In this document: one piece after another, positions 34,879-43,032 of the stretch
How the letters are laid out: the number at the start of each line of letters is the position of its first letter
Numbering within the stretch: position 1 is the stretch's first letter
Source: a bacterium 1xD42-87
GTDB taxonomy: Bacteria > Bacillota > Clostridia > Lachnospirales > Lachnospiraceae
Assembly: GCA_003611805.1 (NCBI GenBank)
Contig: RAYM01000017.1
Span: forward strand, 1 to 64,000
DNA length: 64,000 bases
Direction: 5' to 3'
Translations under genes and position numbers: made by a program
The notes under the pieces: model-generated
What the model saw: the letters and a program-made list of their open reading frames with translations, nothing else
What the model was told of the DNA's origin: nothing
Database searches by the model: none

Positions 34879-35458
34879 GGGGAATGAAGACACGCCCCGC
34901 ATTCTGGAGACGCTCAAAAAACACAATGTGAAGGTGACGTTCTTTATGACGGGCGGGTGGGTGGAATCCTACCCCGAGGATGTGAGGGCGATCCTGGCGG
35001 ACGGTCATGATCTGGGCAACCACAGCGAGAACCATAAAAACATGTCCCAGCTTTCCGACGAACAGTGTCAGGAGGAACTGATGAAAGTACATACCAAGGT
35101 GCAGGAACTGACAGGTTATGAGATGTTCCTGTTCCGGCCGCCCTACGGAGATTATGACAATCATGTCATAACAAATGCGCAGAAGTGCGGCTACTATCCG
35201 ATCCAGTGGTCGATCGATTCTCTGGACTGGAAGGACTATGGCGTGGACGATATCGTCAAGCGCGTGGTGGAGTCCGATAAGCTGAATAACGGGGCGATCA
35301 TTCTCATGCACAATGGGGCGAAATACACGGCGGACGCGCTGGATGCAGTGATTACAGGCCTGCAGGATAAGGGGTATGAGCTGGTGCCCATCTCGCAGCT
35401 GATCTACAAGGATAAGTACCACATGAAAGCCGACGGGACACAGGTGTCTGGGGAGTAG
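34877..35458 (+). pseudogene. pdaB: 3' part of the PdaB-like polysaccharide deacetylase gene
   Basis: Continuation of the gene begun at 23315. It encodes the bulk of the NodB domain: WGNEDT, VTFFMTGGWVESYPEDV, the metal-binding pair in NHSENHKNM, RPPYGDYDNHV, WSIDSLDWKDYG and IILMHNGAKYT. The catalytic Asp (SFDAA) lies in the other half. An ATG at 34829 inside the element is in frame, so a 209-residue fragment lacking anchor and catalytic Asp could be made, but no ribosome binding site is seen. While the element is present the enzyme should be inactive. Confidence 0.9.
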
Positions 35459-35487
35459 GGAGCGGCTCTGCCATAAAGATGTTTCAA

Positions 35488-35529
35488 GAAAATCTGCATT
35501 GTTAAAATGCGGATTTTTTTGTATACTTA
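35488..35529 (+). repeat. 42-bp terminator-promoter cassette, copy 1
   Basis: Identical base for base to 36026-36067. It contains a hairpin (AATCTGCAT with ATGCGGATT) running into T7, which ends the deacetylase transcript. The same bases also read as a promoter: TTGTTA (35499), 17 bases, TATACT (35522), for the DUF3237 gene. Confidence 0.9.
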
Positions 35530-35563
35530 ATGCGGGACAGGGGTGGAAGGAGCGCGGTGCAGT

Positions 35564-35971
35564 ATGGAGGAAGTATTGACAATTCATGTGATACTGGATC
35601 AGACACAGAGCGTACAGGGGGCAGGCGGACAGGCTTTGATGATATTTTTCCACGGTACGTTTACCTGCAGTCTGGGAACCGGGCAAGTGCTGCCGGGCGG
35701 CGTTGATACGCAGATTGAGAGGCAGGGGCAGGAGAGAACTCTGTCGGCGAGATATATTTTGGAAGGACAGGACAGGGAGAACAGGACGTTTCATATTTTT
35801 GTGGAAAATAACGGTGTATGCAGGGAGAACGGGGTGATTGCCACGACCCCTGTTATTCTTACGGACGCGGAAGCATTGCAGTGGATGGAGCGGGAGAAAC
35901 TGACGGGGACCGTGGAAAGCGATGGCAAAGATGGCGTGATGATAAAGATTTACAGGGGGATGAACGGATGA
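35564..35971 (+). CDS. DUF3237 family protein
   Basis: A 135-residue protein, beta-rich, resembling DUF3237: LTIHVILDQTQSVQG, FFHGTFTCSLG, a central NRTFHIFVENNG and TTPVILTDAEALQWME. Function unknown; family members are small barrel-like proteins. ATG 35564 has GGAAGG upstream; a GTG at 35543 is also in frame. The stop overlaps a 19-codon frame at 35968-36027 (MILSDNWFVRRRES) that looks like the beginning of a gene cut off where the second 42-bp cassette starts. Confidence 0.78.
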   Translation: MEEVLTIHVILDQTQSVQGAGGQALMIFFHGTFTCSLGTGQVLPGGVDTQIERQGQERTLSARYILEGQDRENRTFHIFVENNGVCRENGVIATTPVILTDAEALQWMEREKLTGTVESDGKDGVMIKIYRGMNG

Positions 35972-36025
35972 TTTTATCGGACAACTGGTTTGTGCGCAGA
36001 CGGGAATCCAATACCTATTTCCCAT

Positions 36026-36067
36026 GAAAATCTGCATTGTTAAAATGCGGATTTTTTTGTATACTTA
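36026..36067 (+). repeat. 42-bp terminator-promoter cassette, copy 2
   Basis: Exact copy of 35488-35529. Here it ends the DUF3237 transcript and its TTGTTA (36037), 17 bases, TATACT (36060) reads as the promoter of carB, 45 bases before that gene's start. Confidence 0.9.
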
Positions 36068-36110
36068 TTTCTAGTACAGAAAAAGATGGACAGAAGAACG
36101 GAGGATGAGT

Positions 36111-39100
36111 ATGCCACGCAGAACAGATATTCACAAGGTACTAATCATCGGATCGGGCCCGATCATCATCGGACAGGCCTGTGAGTTTGACTATTCGGGA
36201 ACACAGGCGTGTAAAGCGCTCCGAAAGCTGGGATATGAGATCGTGCTGGTCAATTCCAATCCGGCAACGATTATGACGGATCCGGAGACAGCGGATGTGA
36301 CTTATATTGAGCCGCTGAATGTAGAGCGGCTGGAGCAGATCATTGCTAAGGAGCGTCCCGACGCCCTGCTCCCTAATCTGGGAGGGCAGTCCGGGCTTAA
36401 TCTTTGCGCAGAACTGAACAAGGCGGGTATTTTAGAAAAATATAACGTGCAGGTCATCGGCGTGCAGGTGGACGCCATTGAGCGCGGCGAGGACCGCATC
36501 GAATTTAAAAAGACCATGAACAAGCTGGGCATTGAGATGGCGCGCAGCGAGGTGGCATACTCCGTGGAAGAGGCACTTTCCATCGCGGAAAAGCTGGGCT
36601 ATCCTGTGGTGCTGCGCCCTGCCTACACAATGGGCGGCGCGGGCGGCGGTCTTGTCTACAATAAGGACGAGCTGAAGGTGGTGTGCGCCAGAGGATTGCA
36701 GGCAAGCCTTGTGGGGCAGGTGCTTGTGGAGGAGTCCATTCTGGGCTGGGAAGAGCTGGAGCTTGAGGTGGTCCGGGATGCGGACAACAATATTATCACC
36801 GTCTGCTTCATTGAAAACATAGATCCTCTGGGGGTTCATACGGGAGATTCTTTCTGCTCCGCGCCCATGCTGACGATCTCTGAGGCGTGCCAGAAGCGTT
36901 TGCAGGAGCAGGCATACAAAATCGTGGAATCGGTGCAGGTGATCGGCGGCACCAACGTGCAGTTTGCCCATGATCCCGTTTCGGACCGTATTATTGTAAT
37001 TGAAATCAATCCCCGTACCTCGCGCTCTTCCGCGCTGGCGAGTAAGGCGACAGGATTCCCGATCGCCCTTGTGTCTTCCATGCTGGCGGCTGGCCTTACC
37101 TTGAAGGACATTCCTTGCGGCAAGTACGGAACGTTGGATAAATATGTGCCGGACGGCGATTATGTGGTGATCAAGTTTGCCCGCTGGGCCTTTGAAAAGT
37201 TCAAGGGTGTGGAGGACAAGCTGGGCACCCAGATGCGCGCCGTGGGCGAGGTTATGAGCATCGGCAAAACATATAAGGAAGCGTTCCAGAAGGCCATCCG
37301 TTCCCTTGAGACGGGGCGTTACGGGCTGGGCCACGCGAAGGATTTTGATACGCTGCCGAAAGAGGAGCTGCTGCGCAGGCTGAACACGCCTTCCAGTGAG
37401 CGTCACTTCCTCATGTACGAGGCGCTGCGCAAAGGCGCGACGGTGGAAGAGATTTTTGAGATCACCAAGGTCAAGGCTTACTTTATCGAGCAGATGAAGG
37501 AGCTGGTGGAGGAAGAGGAAGCCATTTTACGGCATAAGGGAGAGATGCTCTCCGATGAAATGCTTGTCACAGCGAAGAAGGACGGCTTCTCCGATAAATA
37601 TCTGAGCCAGCTTCTGGAGATTCCCGAGGCGGATATCAGAAACCGCCGTCTTGCACTCGGCGTGGAGGAGGCATGGGAGGGCGTGCATGTCAGCGGTACG
37701 GAGAACAGCGCCTACTATTATTCCACCTACAACGCGCCGGATAAGAACCCGGTGAATGAGGAAAAGCAGAAGATTATGATATTGGGCGGCGGTCCCAACC
37801 GGATCGGGCAGGGCATCGAGTTCGATTACTGCTGTGTACACGCGGCAATGGCGCTTAAAAAGCTTGGATTCGAGACGATTATCGTGAACTGTAACCCGGA
37901 GACGGTGTCCACGGATTACGACACTTCCGACAAGCTGTATTTTGAGCCGCTGACGCTGGAGGACGTGTTGAGCATTTATAACAAGGAAAAGCCACTGGGC
38001 GTGATTGCACAGTTTGGCGGACAGACGCCTCTCAATCTGGCATCCGAACTGGAACAGAACGGGGTGCGGATTCTGGGCACGTCCCCCTCGGTCATTGATC
38101 TGGCGGAGGACCGCGACCAGTTCCGCGCCATGATGGAGAAACTGGACATTCCCATGCCGGAGTCGGGTATGGCGACCACGGTGGAGGAAGCGCTCGGCAT
38201 TGCGGCGCGGATCGGCTACCCGGTGATGGTGCGCCCGTCCTATGTGCTGGGAGGCAGAGGCATGGAAGTGGTTTACGACGACGACAGCATGACGGAGTAC
38301 ATGAACGCGGCGGTGGGCGTGACGCCCGACAGACCGATTTTGATTGACCGCTTCTTAAATCACGCTCTGGAGTGTGAGGCGGACGCCATCAGCGACGGTT
38401 CCCACGCTTTTGTGCCCGCGGTGATGGAGCATATCGAGCTGGCGGGCATTCACTCCGGCGATTCGGCATGTATTATTCCTTCCGTGCACATTCCGGCGGA
38501 GAGCGTGGAGACGATCAAGGAGTACACGAGGAAGATTGCGGAGGAGATGCATGTCAAAGGGCTGATGAACATGCAGTACGCCATTGAGAACGGCAAGGTG
38601 TTCGTGCTGGAGGCGAATCCGAGAGCGTCCCGCACGGTGCCGCTTGTATCTAAGGTCTGCAATATACGCATGGTGCCCCTTGCCACGGATATCATTACCT
38701 CGGAGCTTACGGGGCGTCCGTCGCCGGTTCCGGGATTAAAAGAACAGGTGATACCGAATTACGGTGTGAAGGAGGCGGTGTTCCCCTTCAACATGTTCCC
38801 CGAGGTGGACCCGATTCTGGGACCAGAAATGCGCTCCACGGGCGAAGTGCTCGGGCTTTCCCGCTCTTACGGCGAAGCCTTCTTCAAGGCGCAGGAGGCG
38901 GTGCAGTCAAAGCTTCCTCTTGAGGGTACGGTACTGATCTCCGTGAACAAGAAGGACAAGGACGAAGTGGTGGAAGTGGCGAAGAGTCTTGCCGAGGACG
39001 GCTTCAAGATTGTTGCCACCGAGGGCACGTACAACCTGATCACGGCGGCAGGGGTTCCCGCGACGAAGGCGAAAAAGCTCTATGAGGGGCGTCCGAACGT

Positions 39101-39338
39101 TGGTGATATGATCACCAACGGGGATTTCGACCTGATTATCAACTCTCCCGTGGGCAAGGACAGCGTGCATGACGACAGCTATCTGCGCAAGGCGGCGATC
39201 AAGGCGAAAGCGCCTTATATCACCACGGTTGCGGCGGCGAAGGTGACGGCGGAGGGCATCCATTACCTGAAAACCCACAAGGGCAGCGATGTGAAGTCGC
39301 TGCAGGAGCTGCACGGGGAGATCCACGACAGGGAGTAA
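36111..39338 (+). CDS. carB: Carbamoyl-phosphate synthase large subunit
   Basis: A 1075-residue enzyme that makes carbamoyl phosphate from bicarbonate, ammonia (from the small subunit) and two ATP, for arginine and pyrimidine synthesis. Two ATP-grasp halves: the first opens VLIIGSGPIIIGQACEFDYSG, with EINPRTSRSSALASKATG; the second opens IMILGGGPNRIGQGIEFDY, with EANPRASRTVPLVSK. A C-terminal MGS-like allosteric domain (about residues 935-1075) contains VATEGTYNLI and INSPVGKDS. ATG 36111 is preferred over 36105 because GGAGG abuts the latter. No carA lies next to it. Confidence 0.97.
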   Translation: MPRRTDIHKVLIIGSGPIIIGQACEFDYSGTQACKALRKLGYEIVLVNSNPATIMTDPETADVTYIEPLNVERLEQIIAKERPDALLPNLGGQSGLNLCAELNKAGILEKYNVQVIGVQVDAIERGEDRIEFKKTMNKLGIEMARSEVAYSVEEALSIAEKLGYPVVLRPAYTMGGAGGGLVYNKDELKVVCARGLQASLVGQVLVEESILGWEELELEVVRDADNNIITVCFIENIDPLGVHTGDSFCSAPMLTISEACQKRLQEQAYKIVESVQVIGGTNVQFAHDPVSDRIIVIEINPRTSRSSALASKATGFPIALVSSMLAAGLTLKDIPCGKYGTLDKYVPDGDYVVIKFARWAFEKFKGVEDKLGTQMRAVGEVMSIGKTYKEAFQKAIRSLETGRYGLGHAKDFDTLPKEELLRRLNTPSSERHFLMYEALRKGATVEEIFEITKVKAYFIEQMKELVEEEEAILRHKGEMLSDEMLVTAKKDGFSDKYLSQLLEIPEADIRNRRLALGVEEAWEGVHVSGTENSAYYYSTYNAPDKNPVNEEKQKIMILGGGPNRIGQGIEFDYCCVHAAMALKKLGFETIIVNCNPETVSTDYDTSDKLYFEPLTLEDVLSIYNKEKPLGVIAQFGGQTPLNLASELEQNGVRILGTSPSVIDLAEDRDQFRAMMEKLDIPMPESGMATTVEEALGIAARIGYPVMVRPSYVLGGRGMEVVYDDDSMTEYMNAAVGVTPDRPILIDRFLNHALECEADAISDGSHAFVPAVMEHIELAGIHSGDSACIIPSVHIPAESVETIKEYTRKIAEEMHVKGLMNMQYAIENGKVFVLEANPRASRTVPLVSKVCNIRMVPLATDIITSELTGRPSPVPGLKEQVIPNYGVKEAVFPFNMFPEVDPILGPEMRSTGEVLGLSRSYGEAFFKAQEAVQSKLPLEGTVLISVNKKDKDEVVEVAKSLAEDGFKIVATEGTYNLITAAGVPATKAKKLYEGRPNVGDMITNGDFDLIINSPVGKDSVHDDSYLRKAAIKAKAPYITTVAAAKVTAEGIHYLKTHKGSDVKSLQELHGEIHDRE

Positions 39339-39339
39339 C

Positions 39340-39380
39340 GTGATTTGAGACTCCGCAGAGCGGAGTCATGGTGGTTAGTG
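39340..39380 (+). other. Conserved hairpin motif after carB
   Basis: GTGATTTGA, then an 8-bp stem GACTCCGC/GCGGAGTC with loop AGA, then ATGGTGGTTAGTG. A second copy with a different stem sequence but the same pairing is at 49220-49261. It starts one base after the carB stop codon. Confidence 0.75.
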
Positions 39381-39447
39381 TAAGAGAATGTCTATCATGT
39401 GGCATTTTCGTTATAGATTAAAAAATGTATGAAAGGACGGAGAGAAA

Positions 39448-39828
39448 ATGAAATTGGATGTCGGAGAAGTAGGAAAGTGGGAAATGTCGCTGAGAGAGGC
39501 GGGATATATGAGCGAGGAAGATCATATCATCGAACATACGAAAGGCGATTTGTGGGAAATGATGACGCAGACCCGTGGACATTTCTTTTTTACGGATGAA
39601 AAGTTTATTTTCACAGGAGGGCTGCTGGGCGTAAGCAATTTTGCCGTGAAGTACAGCGATATTAAGGAGCTGAAGCTTGTCAATGTGGGAGGGCTGATTC
39701 CGATTATCCCTACAGGGATCAAGGTGACATGCCTGAACCCCGAAAACGGAAAGACCGTGAAACATAAGTGTTCTGTTATGAAGAGAAAAGAGTGGATGGA
39801 GTATCTTCGGAAAAAGGCCGGACTGTAG
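39448..39828 (+). CDS. PH/GRAM-like domain protein
   Basis: A 126-residue soluble protein. From about residue 30 it reads like a small PH-type beta barrel: GHFFFTDEKFIFTGG, VSNFAVKYSDIKELKLVNVG, IPTGIKVTCLNPENGKTVKH and a C-terminal helix KRKEWMEYLRKKAG. Bacterial proteins of this kind (bPH/GRAM) bind proteins or membranes, but no function can be assigned. GAAAGGACGGAGAG precedes the ATG. Confidence 0.75.
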   Translation: MKLDVGEVGKWEMSLREAGYMSEEDHIIEHTKGDLWEMMTQTRGHFFFTDEKFIFTGGLLGVSNFAVKYSDIKELKLVNVGGLIPIIPTGIKVTCLNPENGKTVKHKCSVMKRKEWMEYLRKKAGL

Positions 39829-39852
39829 GTCGTTAAATGTTAAAAATGATGT

Positions 39853-39881
39853 TTGACAAATGGAAAAGATTGTGCTATTCT
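39853..39881 (+). promoter_or_regulatory. Sigma-70-type promoter of the ABC-2 exporter operon
   Basis: TTGACA at 39853, a 17-base spacer and TATTCT at 39876. It leaves a leader of more than 500 bases before the first transporter gene. Confidence 0.85.
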
Positions 39882-39925
39882 ATCTGAAAATTCAACGAAG
39901 AGTCAGATTTGACGGAGGAAGAGAT

Positions 39926-40003
39926 ATGTTTAACAGGAATCTGGTCCCGTTTACGGTCATTATGGATATGATGCAGATTTTTCACATTACGGTCACAGCC
40001 TGA
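39926..40003 (+). CDS. 25-residue leader peptide
   Basis: A short frame with its own strong ribosome binding site (GACGGAGGAAGAGAT): MFNRNLVPFTVIMDMMQIF, then HITVTA and TGA. It ends at the foot of a chain of RNA hairpins closed by a terminator. Placement and size are those of a ribosome-sensing leader peptide controlling attenuation. Which signal stalls the ribosome is unknown. Confidence 0.65.
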   Translation: MFNRNLVPFTVIMDMMQIFHITVTA

Positions 40004-40004
40004 G

Positions 40005-40135
40005 GCGGCGGAAAGCCGCGGATGCATGGCCGTAGGACGAAAGGTCTTATTGGCCGTGCGGGAATCAGGGTTAAGGATAGGAGAACCGCATGGGAAGTGC
40101 ACGAAGGTGTACGGAACAGGCGGTTCTCCTTTTTT
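40005..40135 (+). promoter_or_regulatory. Structured leader RNA and terminator before the ABC-2 exporter
   Basis: Three hairpins in series. First, GCGGC/GCCGC with a GGAAA loop (40005-40019). Second, an 8-bp GCATGGCC/GGCCGTGC stem capped by TAGGAC/GTCTTA with loop GAAAG (40024-40059). Third, an 11-bp stem AGGAGAACCGC/GCGGTTCTCCT with an inner GTGCAC/GTGTAC hairpin and TTTTTT (40079-40135), a strong intrinsic terminator. I do not recognise it as a known riboswitch class. Confidence 0.8.
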
Positions 40136-40145
40136 GCGCGAATAA

Positions 40146-40385
40146 GCAGAGTCAGAAGTCGGCAGAAGCAAGCTGCATGCTTGCATGCAAGATTGATACT
40201 GCCGACTTATGGCGAGCAACGCGAACTCGAAATGCGAAGCATTTTGAGTCTGCTTATTCGGAGAGGCAGAGTCAGAAGTCGGCAGAAGCAAGCTGCATGC
40301 TTGCATGCAAGATTGATACTGCCGACTTATGGCGAGCAACGCGAACTCGAAATGCGAAGCATTTTGAGTTTGCTTATTCGGAGAG
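40146..40385 (+). repeat. Two tandem 120-bp repeats
   Basis: Units 40146-40265 and 40266-40385 differ at about one base (GAGTCTGC versus GAGTTTGC); a 10-base start of a third unit follows. Each holds an AGTCGGCAG/CTGCCGACT dyad enclosing the palindrome GCATGCTTGCATGC, and an AAATGC/GCATTT hairpin. CGAATAAGCAGA (40139) is complementary to TCTGCTTATTCG at each unit's end. They lie between the terminator and the first gene. Confidence 0.92.
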
Positions 40386-40412
40386 GCAGAGTCAGGAGAG
40401 GAGGAGTCAGAA

Positions 40413-41216
40413 ATGCAGGCAATCAGAGTGGAAAATTTATCGAAGACATTTCGGGTAAAGCGGAAGGAAAAAGGGATGCGCGGCAGCGTCAAGGCGATTT
40501 TTCATCCGCAGACAGAGGAAATCCGTGCGGTGAACGGCGTTTCCTTCTCGGTGGCGGAGGGGGAGATGCTTGCCTTTATCGGGCCGAACGGCGCGGGGAA
40601 GAGTACGACCATCAAGATGCTCACGGGGATTCTTTATCCCGACGGCGGGCGGGTGGAGGTGCTTGGCGTTGATCCGACGAAGAAGAGAAGGCAGCTTGCC
40701 TATCAGATTGGCACGGTGTTCGGGCAGAAGGAACAGCTCTGGACGCATCTGACGCCCTATGACAACTTCCGATTCTTCGGGGCGATCTATGACCTGACGG
40801 AGCGGGAGACAGAGGCAAGAATTGAGGAACTTTCTGAACGGTTTGCCTTGAAAGAATTTATTGACACACCTGTCAGAAATCTGTCGCTGGGGCAGCGCAT
40901 CCGCTGTGAGATGGTGGCGGCGCTGATCCATAAGCCGAAGGTGCTGTTTTTGGATGAGCCGACGATCGGTTTAGACCCGGTGGTGAAGGAAAATGTCCGG
41001 GAGCTGATCCGGCAAATGAACAGGGAGGAGCACACTACGGTTTTTCTGACCAGTCACGACGTGGGGGATATTGAGAAGCTTTGCAGGCGCATCATCATTG
41101 TGAACGACGGGCAGATTGTGCTGGACGATTCGGTGGAGCATCTGAAAAGCCATTATTTGGAGCATTCACTGGAGGAGATTATTGTGGAGATATACAAGGC
41201 GCAGGAGGAGGACTGA
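40413..41216 (+). CDS. ABC-2 type exporter ATP-binding protein
   Basis: A 267-residue ATPase. Walker [11 protein letters not shown], an unusual Q-loop region [14 protein letters not shown], signature [10 protein letters not shown] (in place of LSGGQ), Walker [14 protein letters not shown] and switch His in LTSHDV. The VFGQKxQLWW-like Q-loop and LSLGQR signature are those of the COG4586 subgroup, which pairs with two small permeases as here. AGAGGAGGAG precedes the ATG. Substrate unknown. Confidence 0.93.
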   Translation: MQAIRVENLSKTFRVKRKEKGMRGSVKAIFHPQTEEIRAVNGVSFSVAEGEMLAFIGPNGAGKSTTIKMLTGILYPDGGRVEVLGVDPTKKRRQLAYQIGTVFGQKEQLWTHLTPYDNFRFFGAIYDLTERETEARIEELSERFALKEFIDTPVRNLSLGQRIRCEMVAALIHKPKVLFLDEPTIGLDPVVKENVRELIRQMNREEHTTVFLTSHDVGDIEKLCRRIIIVNDGQIVLDDSVEHLKSHYLEHSLEEIIVEIYKAQEED

Positions 41217-41217
41217 A

Positions 41218-42009
41218 ATGAGGAAATATGTGGTAATTTACAAATCCGTCCTGCTTGAAAACTTACAGTATGCGGCGAATGTGGCGATGGGTTTTTTCGG
41301 CTATTTTGTATTTATCTTTATTTTTACCATGCTCTGGGGCTACATGTACCGCACGCCGGGGGAGCTGATTGCGGGTTATACGAAGGAACAGATGATCTGG
41401 TATGTAATGATGACGGAAATGTTGTTTTTCGGTTCTGATGCGGCTTCTGTGGCAGGGGAGGTGGCGGGGGATATCCGGGGCGGCAATATTGCCTATTTGA
41501 TGAATAAACCTTACCACTATACACTGTATATCTTGGCAAAATACACTGGCGAGTGGAGCATCAGACTGCCTATGTACGCAGTTTTGGCGGCGGTAATCGG
41601 GATGGTGATGGTGGGACCATTGCCAGAATTTCCGCTGGCGGCGCTTCCTGCGATGGCGCTCTGTGTGGCGCTGGCGCTTACCATCAATGCGGTGTTTAAG
41701 CTGTGCATCAGCCTGTTCTCTTTCTGGATTGAGGATGCGACACCCTTCCAGTGGCTTTACAATAAACTGATTGTGGTGCTGGGAATTCTGTTCCCTGTTG
41801 AAATCTTTCCACAAGGGTTACAGCCGTTATTAAAACTGACGCCAATCTACACGGTGTGCTACGGACCGGCAAAGCTGATTGTAGATTTCAGTTCAGAGAA
41901 ATTTGCGGAAATTCTGGCGGCGCAGGGGATATATCTGGCGGCAGGCTGTGGGCTGATGTTTCTGATTTATGGAAAAGGGGTGAAAAAGCTGTATGTTAAC
42001 GGTGGTTAA
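41218..42009 (+). CDS. ABC-2 type exporter permease 1
   Basis: A 263-residue membrane protein with about six spans and no ATPase. It resembles the COG4587/COG3694 pair of ABC-2 permeases (MGFFGYFVFIFIFTMLWGYMY near the N-terminus, GNIAYLMNKPYHY, KLIVVLGILFPVEIFPQ). It starts one base after the ATPase stop. A 12-codon upstream extension is in frame but would overlap the ATPase gene. Confidence 0.88.
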   Translation: MRKYVVIYKSVLLENLQYAANVAMGFFGYFVFIFIFTMLWGYMYRTPGELIAGYTKEQMIWYVMMTEMLFFGSDAASVAGEVAGDIRGGNIAYLMNKPYHYTLYILAKYTGEWSIRLPMYAVLAAVIGMVMVGPLPEFPLAALPAMALCVALALTINAVFKLCISLFSFWIEDATPFQWLYNKLIVVLGILFPVEIFPQGLQPLLKLTPIYTVCYGPAKLIVDFSSEKFAEILAAQGIYLAAGCGLMFLIYGKGVKKLYVNGG

Positions 42010-42787
42010 AAATCAAATGCGGGTGTGTGCGCTTTCCGTCAAATACAATATAATGCGGGAGATGGTGAACAAGGTGACCTTTCTCACCAACGTGGGCTTT
42101 ATGGTGCTGAACAACGCCACTTTTCTGGTGCAGTGGATGATTCTGCTTCGGATGCGGGGGGATGTAGGGGGCTACACCATGCGGGAAATTATGCTGCTCT
42201 GGGGGTTTATGGCGGCATCCTTCGGGCTTTCGCATATTTTGTTCGCGCGCGCCTTTTCCTTGTCGGATCTGATCATCAAGGGGAAGCTGGACTCTTTTCT
42301 GGTACAGCCGAAGAATGTGCTCGTCAGCGTGCTGACCTCGGCCACCGACTCCTCGGCAATCGGCGATTTCCTGTACGGGACGGCGCTGGTGTGTGCCTGT
42401 AAGCCCGGTGTAGGCGGATTTTTCCTGTTTCTGCTGCTTGTGGTGACGGGAACGGTGATTTTTACGGCTTTCGCTGTGCTTCTGGGGAGCCTGTCCTTCT
42501 GGTTTGTGCGGATGGATATGCTGCAGAACCAGATTGTTATGGGAATCGTAAGCTTCGGCACTTACCCCGACGGTATTTTTAAGGGCGCTTCCCGGTTTTT
42601 TCTTTATTTTATCATTCCTGTGGGGATGGCGGTCTGGCATCCGGTACACCTGATGGTCAGTTTTGACGCAGGGATGTTTTTTACCGTGGCGGGATATGCC
42701 TGTGTGCTTCTTGCGTTGGCTGTGGCAGTGTTTTACAGGGGGCTTAGGCGGTATGCTTCGGGGAATCTGATGGTGGCGAGGCTGTGA
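41993..42787 (+). CDS. ABC-2 type exporter permease 2
   Basis: A 264-residue partner permease with about six spans. Recognisable ABC-2 features are LIIKGKLDSFLVQPKNVL, equivalent to the ITGELDxxLxxP motif, and the C-terminal YRGLRRYASGNLM. It overlaps permease 1 by 17 bases, so the three genes form a coupled unit (ATPase, permease, permease). Confidence 0.9.
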   Translation: MLTVVKNQMRVCALSVKYNIMREMVNKVTFLTNVGFMVLNNATFLVQWMILLRMRGDVGGYTMREIMLLWGFMAASFGLSHILFARAFSLSDLIIKGKLDSFLVQPKNVLVSVLTSATDSSAIGDFLYGTALVCACKPGVGGFFLFLLLVVTGTVIFTAFAVLLGSLSFWFVRMDMLQNQIVMGIVSFGTYPDGIFKGASRFFLYFIIPVGMAVWHPVHLMVSFDAGMFFTVAGYACVLLALAVAVFYRGLRRYASGNLMVARL

Positions 42788-42922
42788 GACGAATATTGCG
42801 GGTGGCGGCAGTATAAAAATTTTCTTTCCTTTTTCCGGATTCCATGGTAAAATGCTTTTGCTGACTAAAGCGGAATGGCAAAAGAGGGTGATCGTGTGCC
42901 CGAATCAAATCGCAGAAATAAT

Positions 42923-42966
42923 TACCACAAATGCGTGGCGGTCAGCGACGCGTCTGTGGTATTTTT
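42923..42966 (+). terminator. Terminator-like hairpin in the nhaC leader
   Basis: TACCACA/TGTGGTA with an inner TGCGT/ACGCG stem runs into TTTTT. It lies 67 bases before the nhaC start and 135 bases after the exporter operon, so it is either the exporter's terminator or an attenuator of nhaC. Confidence 0.7.
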
Positions 42967-43032
42967 ATAGATTATTATAGCAACACATTAATGTACCAAA
43001 TTAGAGTTAAAATAGGAGAAGGAGAGAAAGTC

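Noticed and set aside
34829..35458. Independent full-length deacetylase gene
   Set aside because: The first 16 codons are element sequence, no ribosome binding site precedes the ATG, and the catalytic Asp and membrane anchor are in the other half at 23.3-23.7 kb.
40146..40385. CRISPR-like array
   Set aside because: Only two 120-bp units directly abutting, with no unique spacers and no cas genes.
40022..40672. 217-codon frame with internal amino-acid repeats
   Set aside because: It merely translates the leader RNA and tandem repeats and then overlaps the ABC ATPase gene in another frame.
42857..42966. Fluoride-type riboswitch before nhaC
   Set aside because: GGGTGATCGTGTGCCC superficially resembles the 5' stem, but the 3' half needed for the pseudoknot (a TGATGG-CC-type block) is absent.
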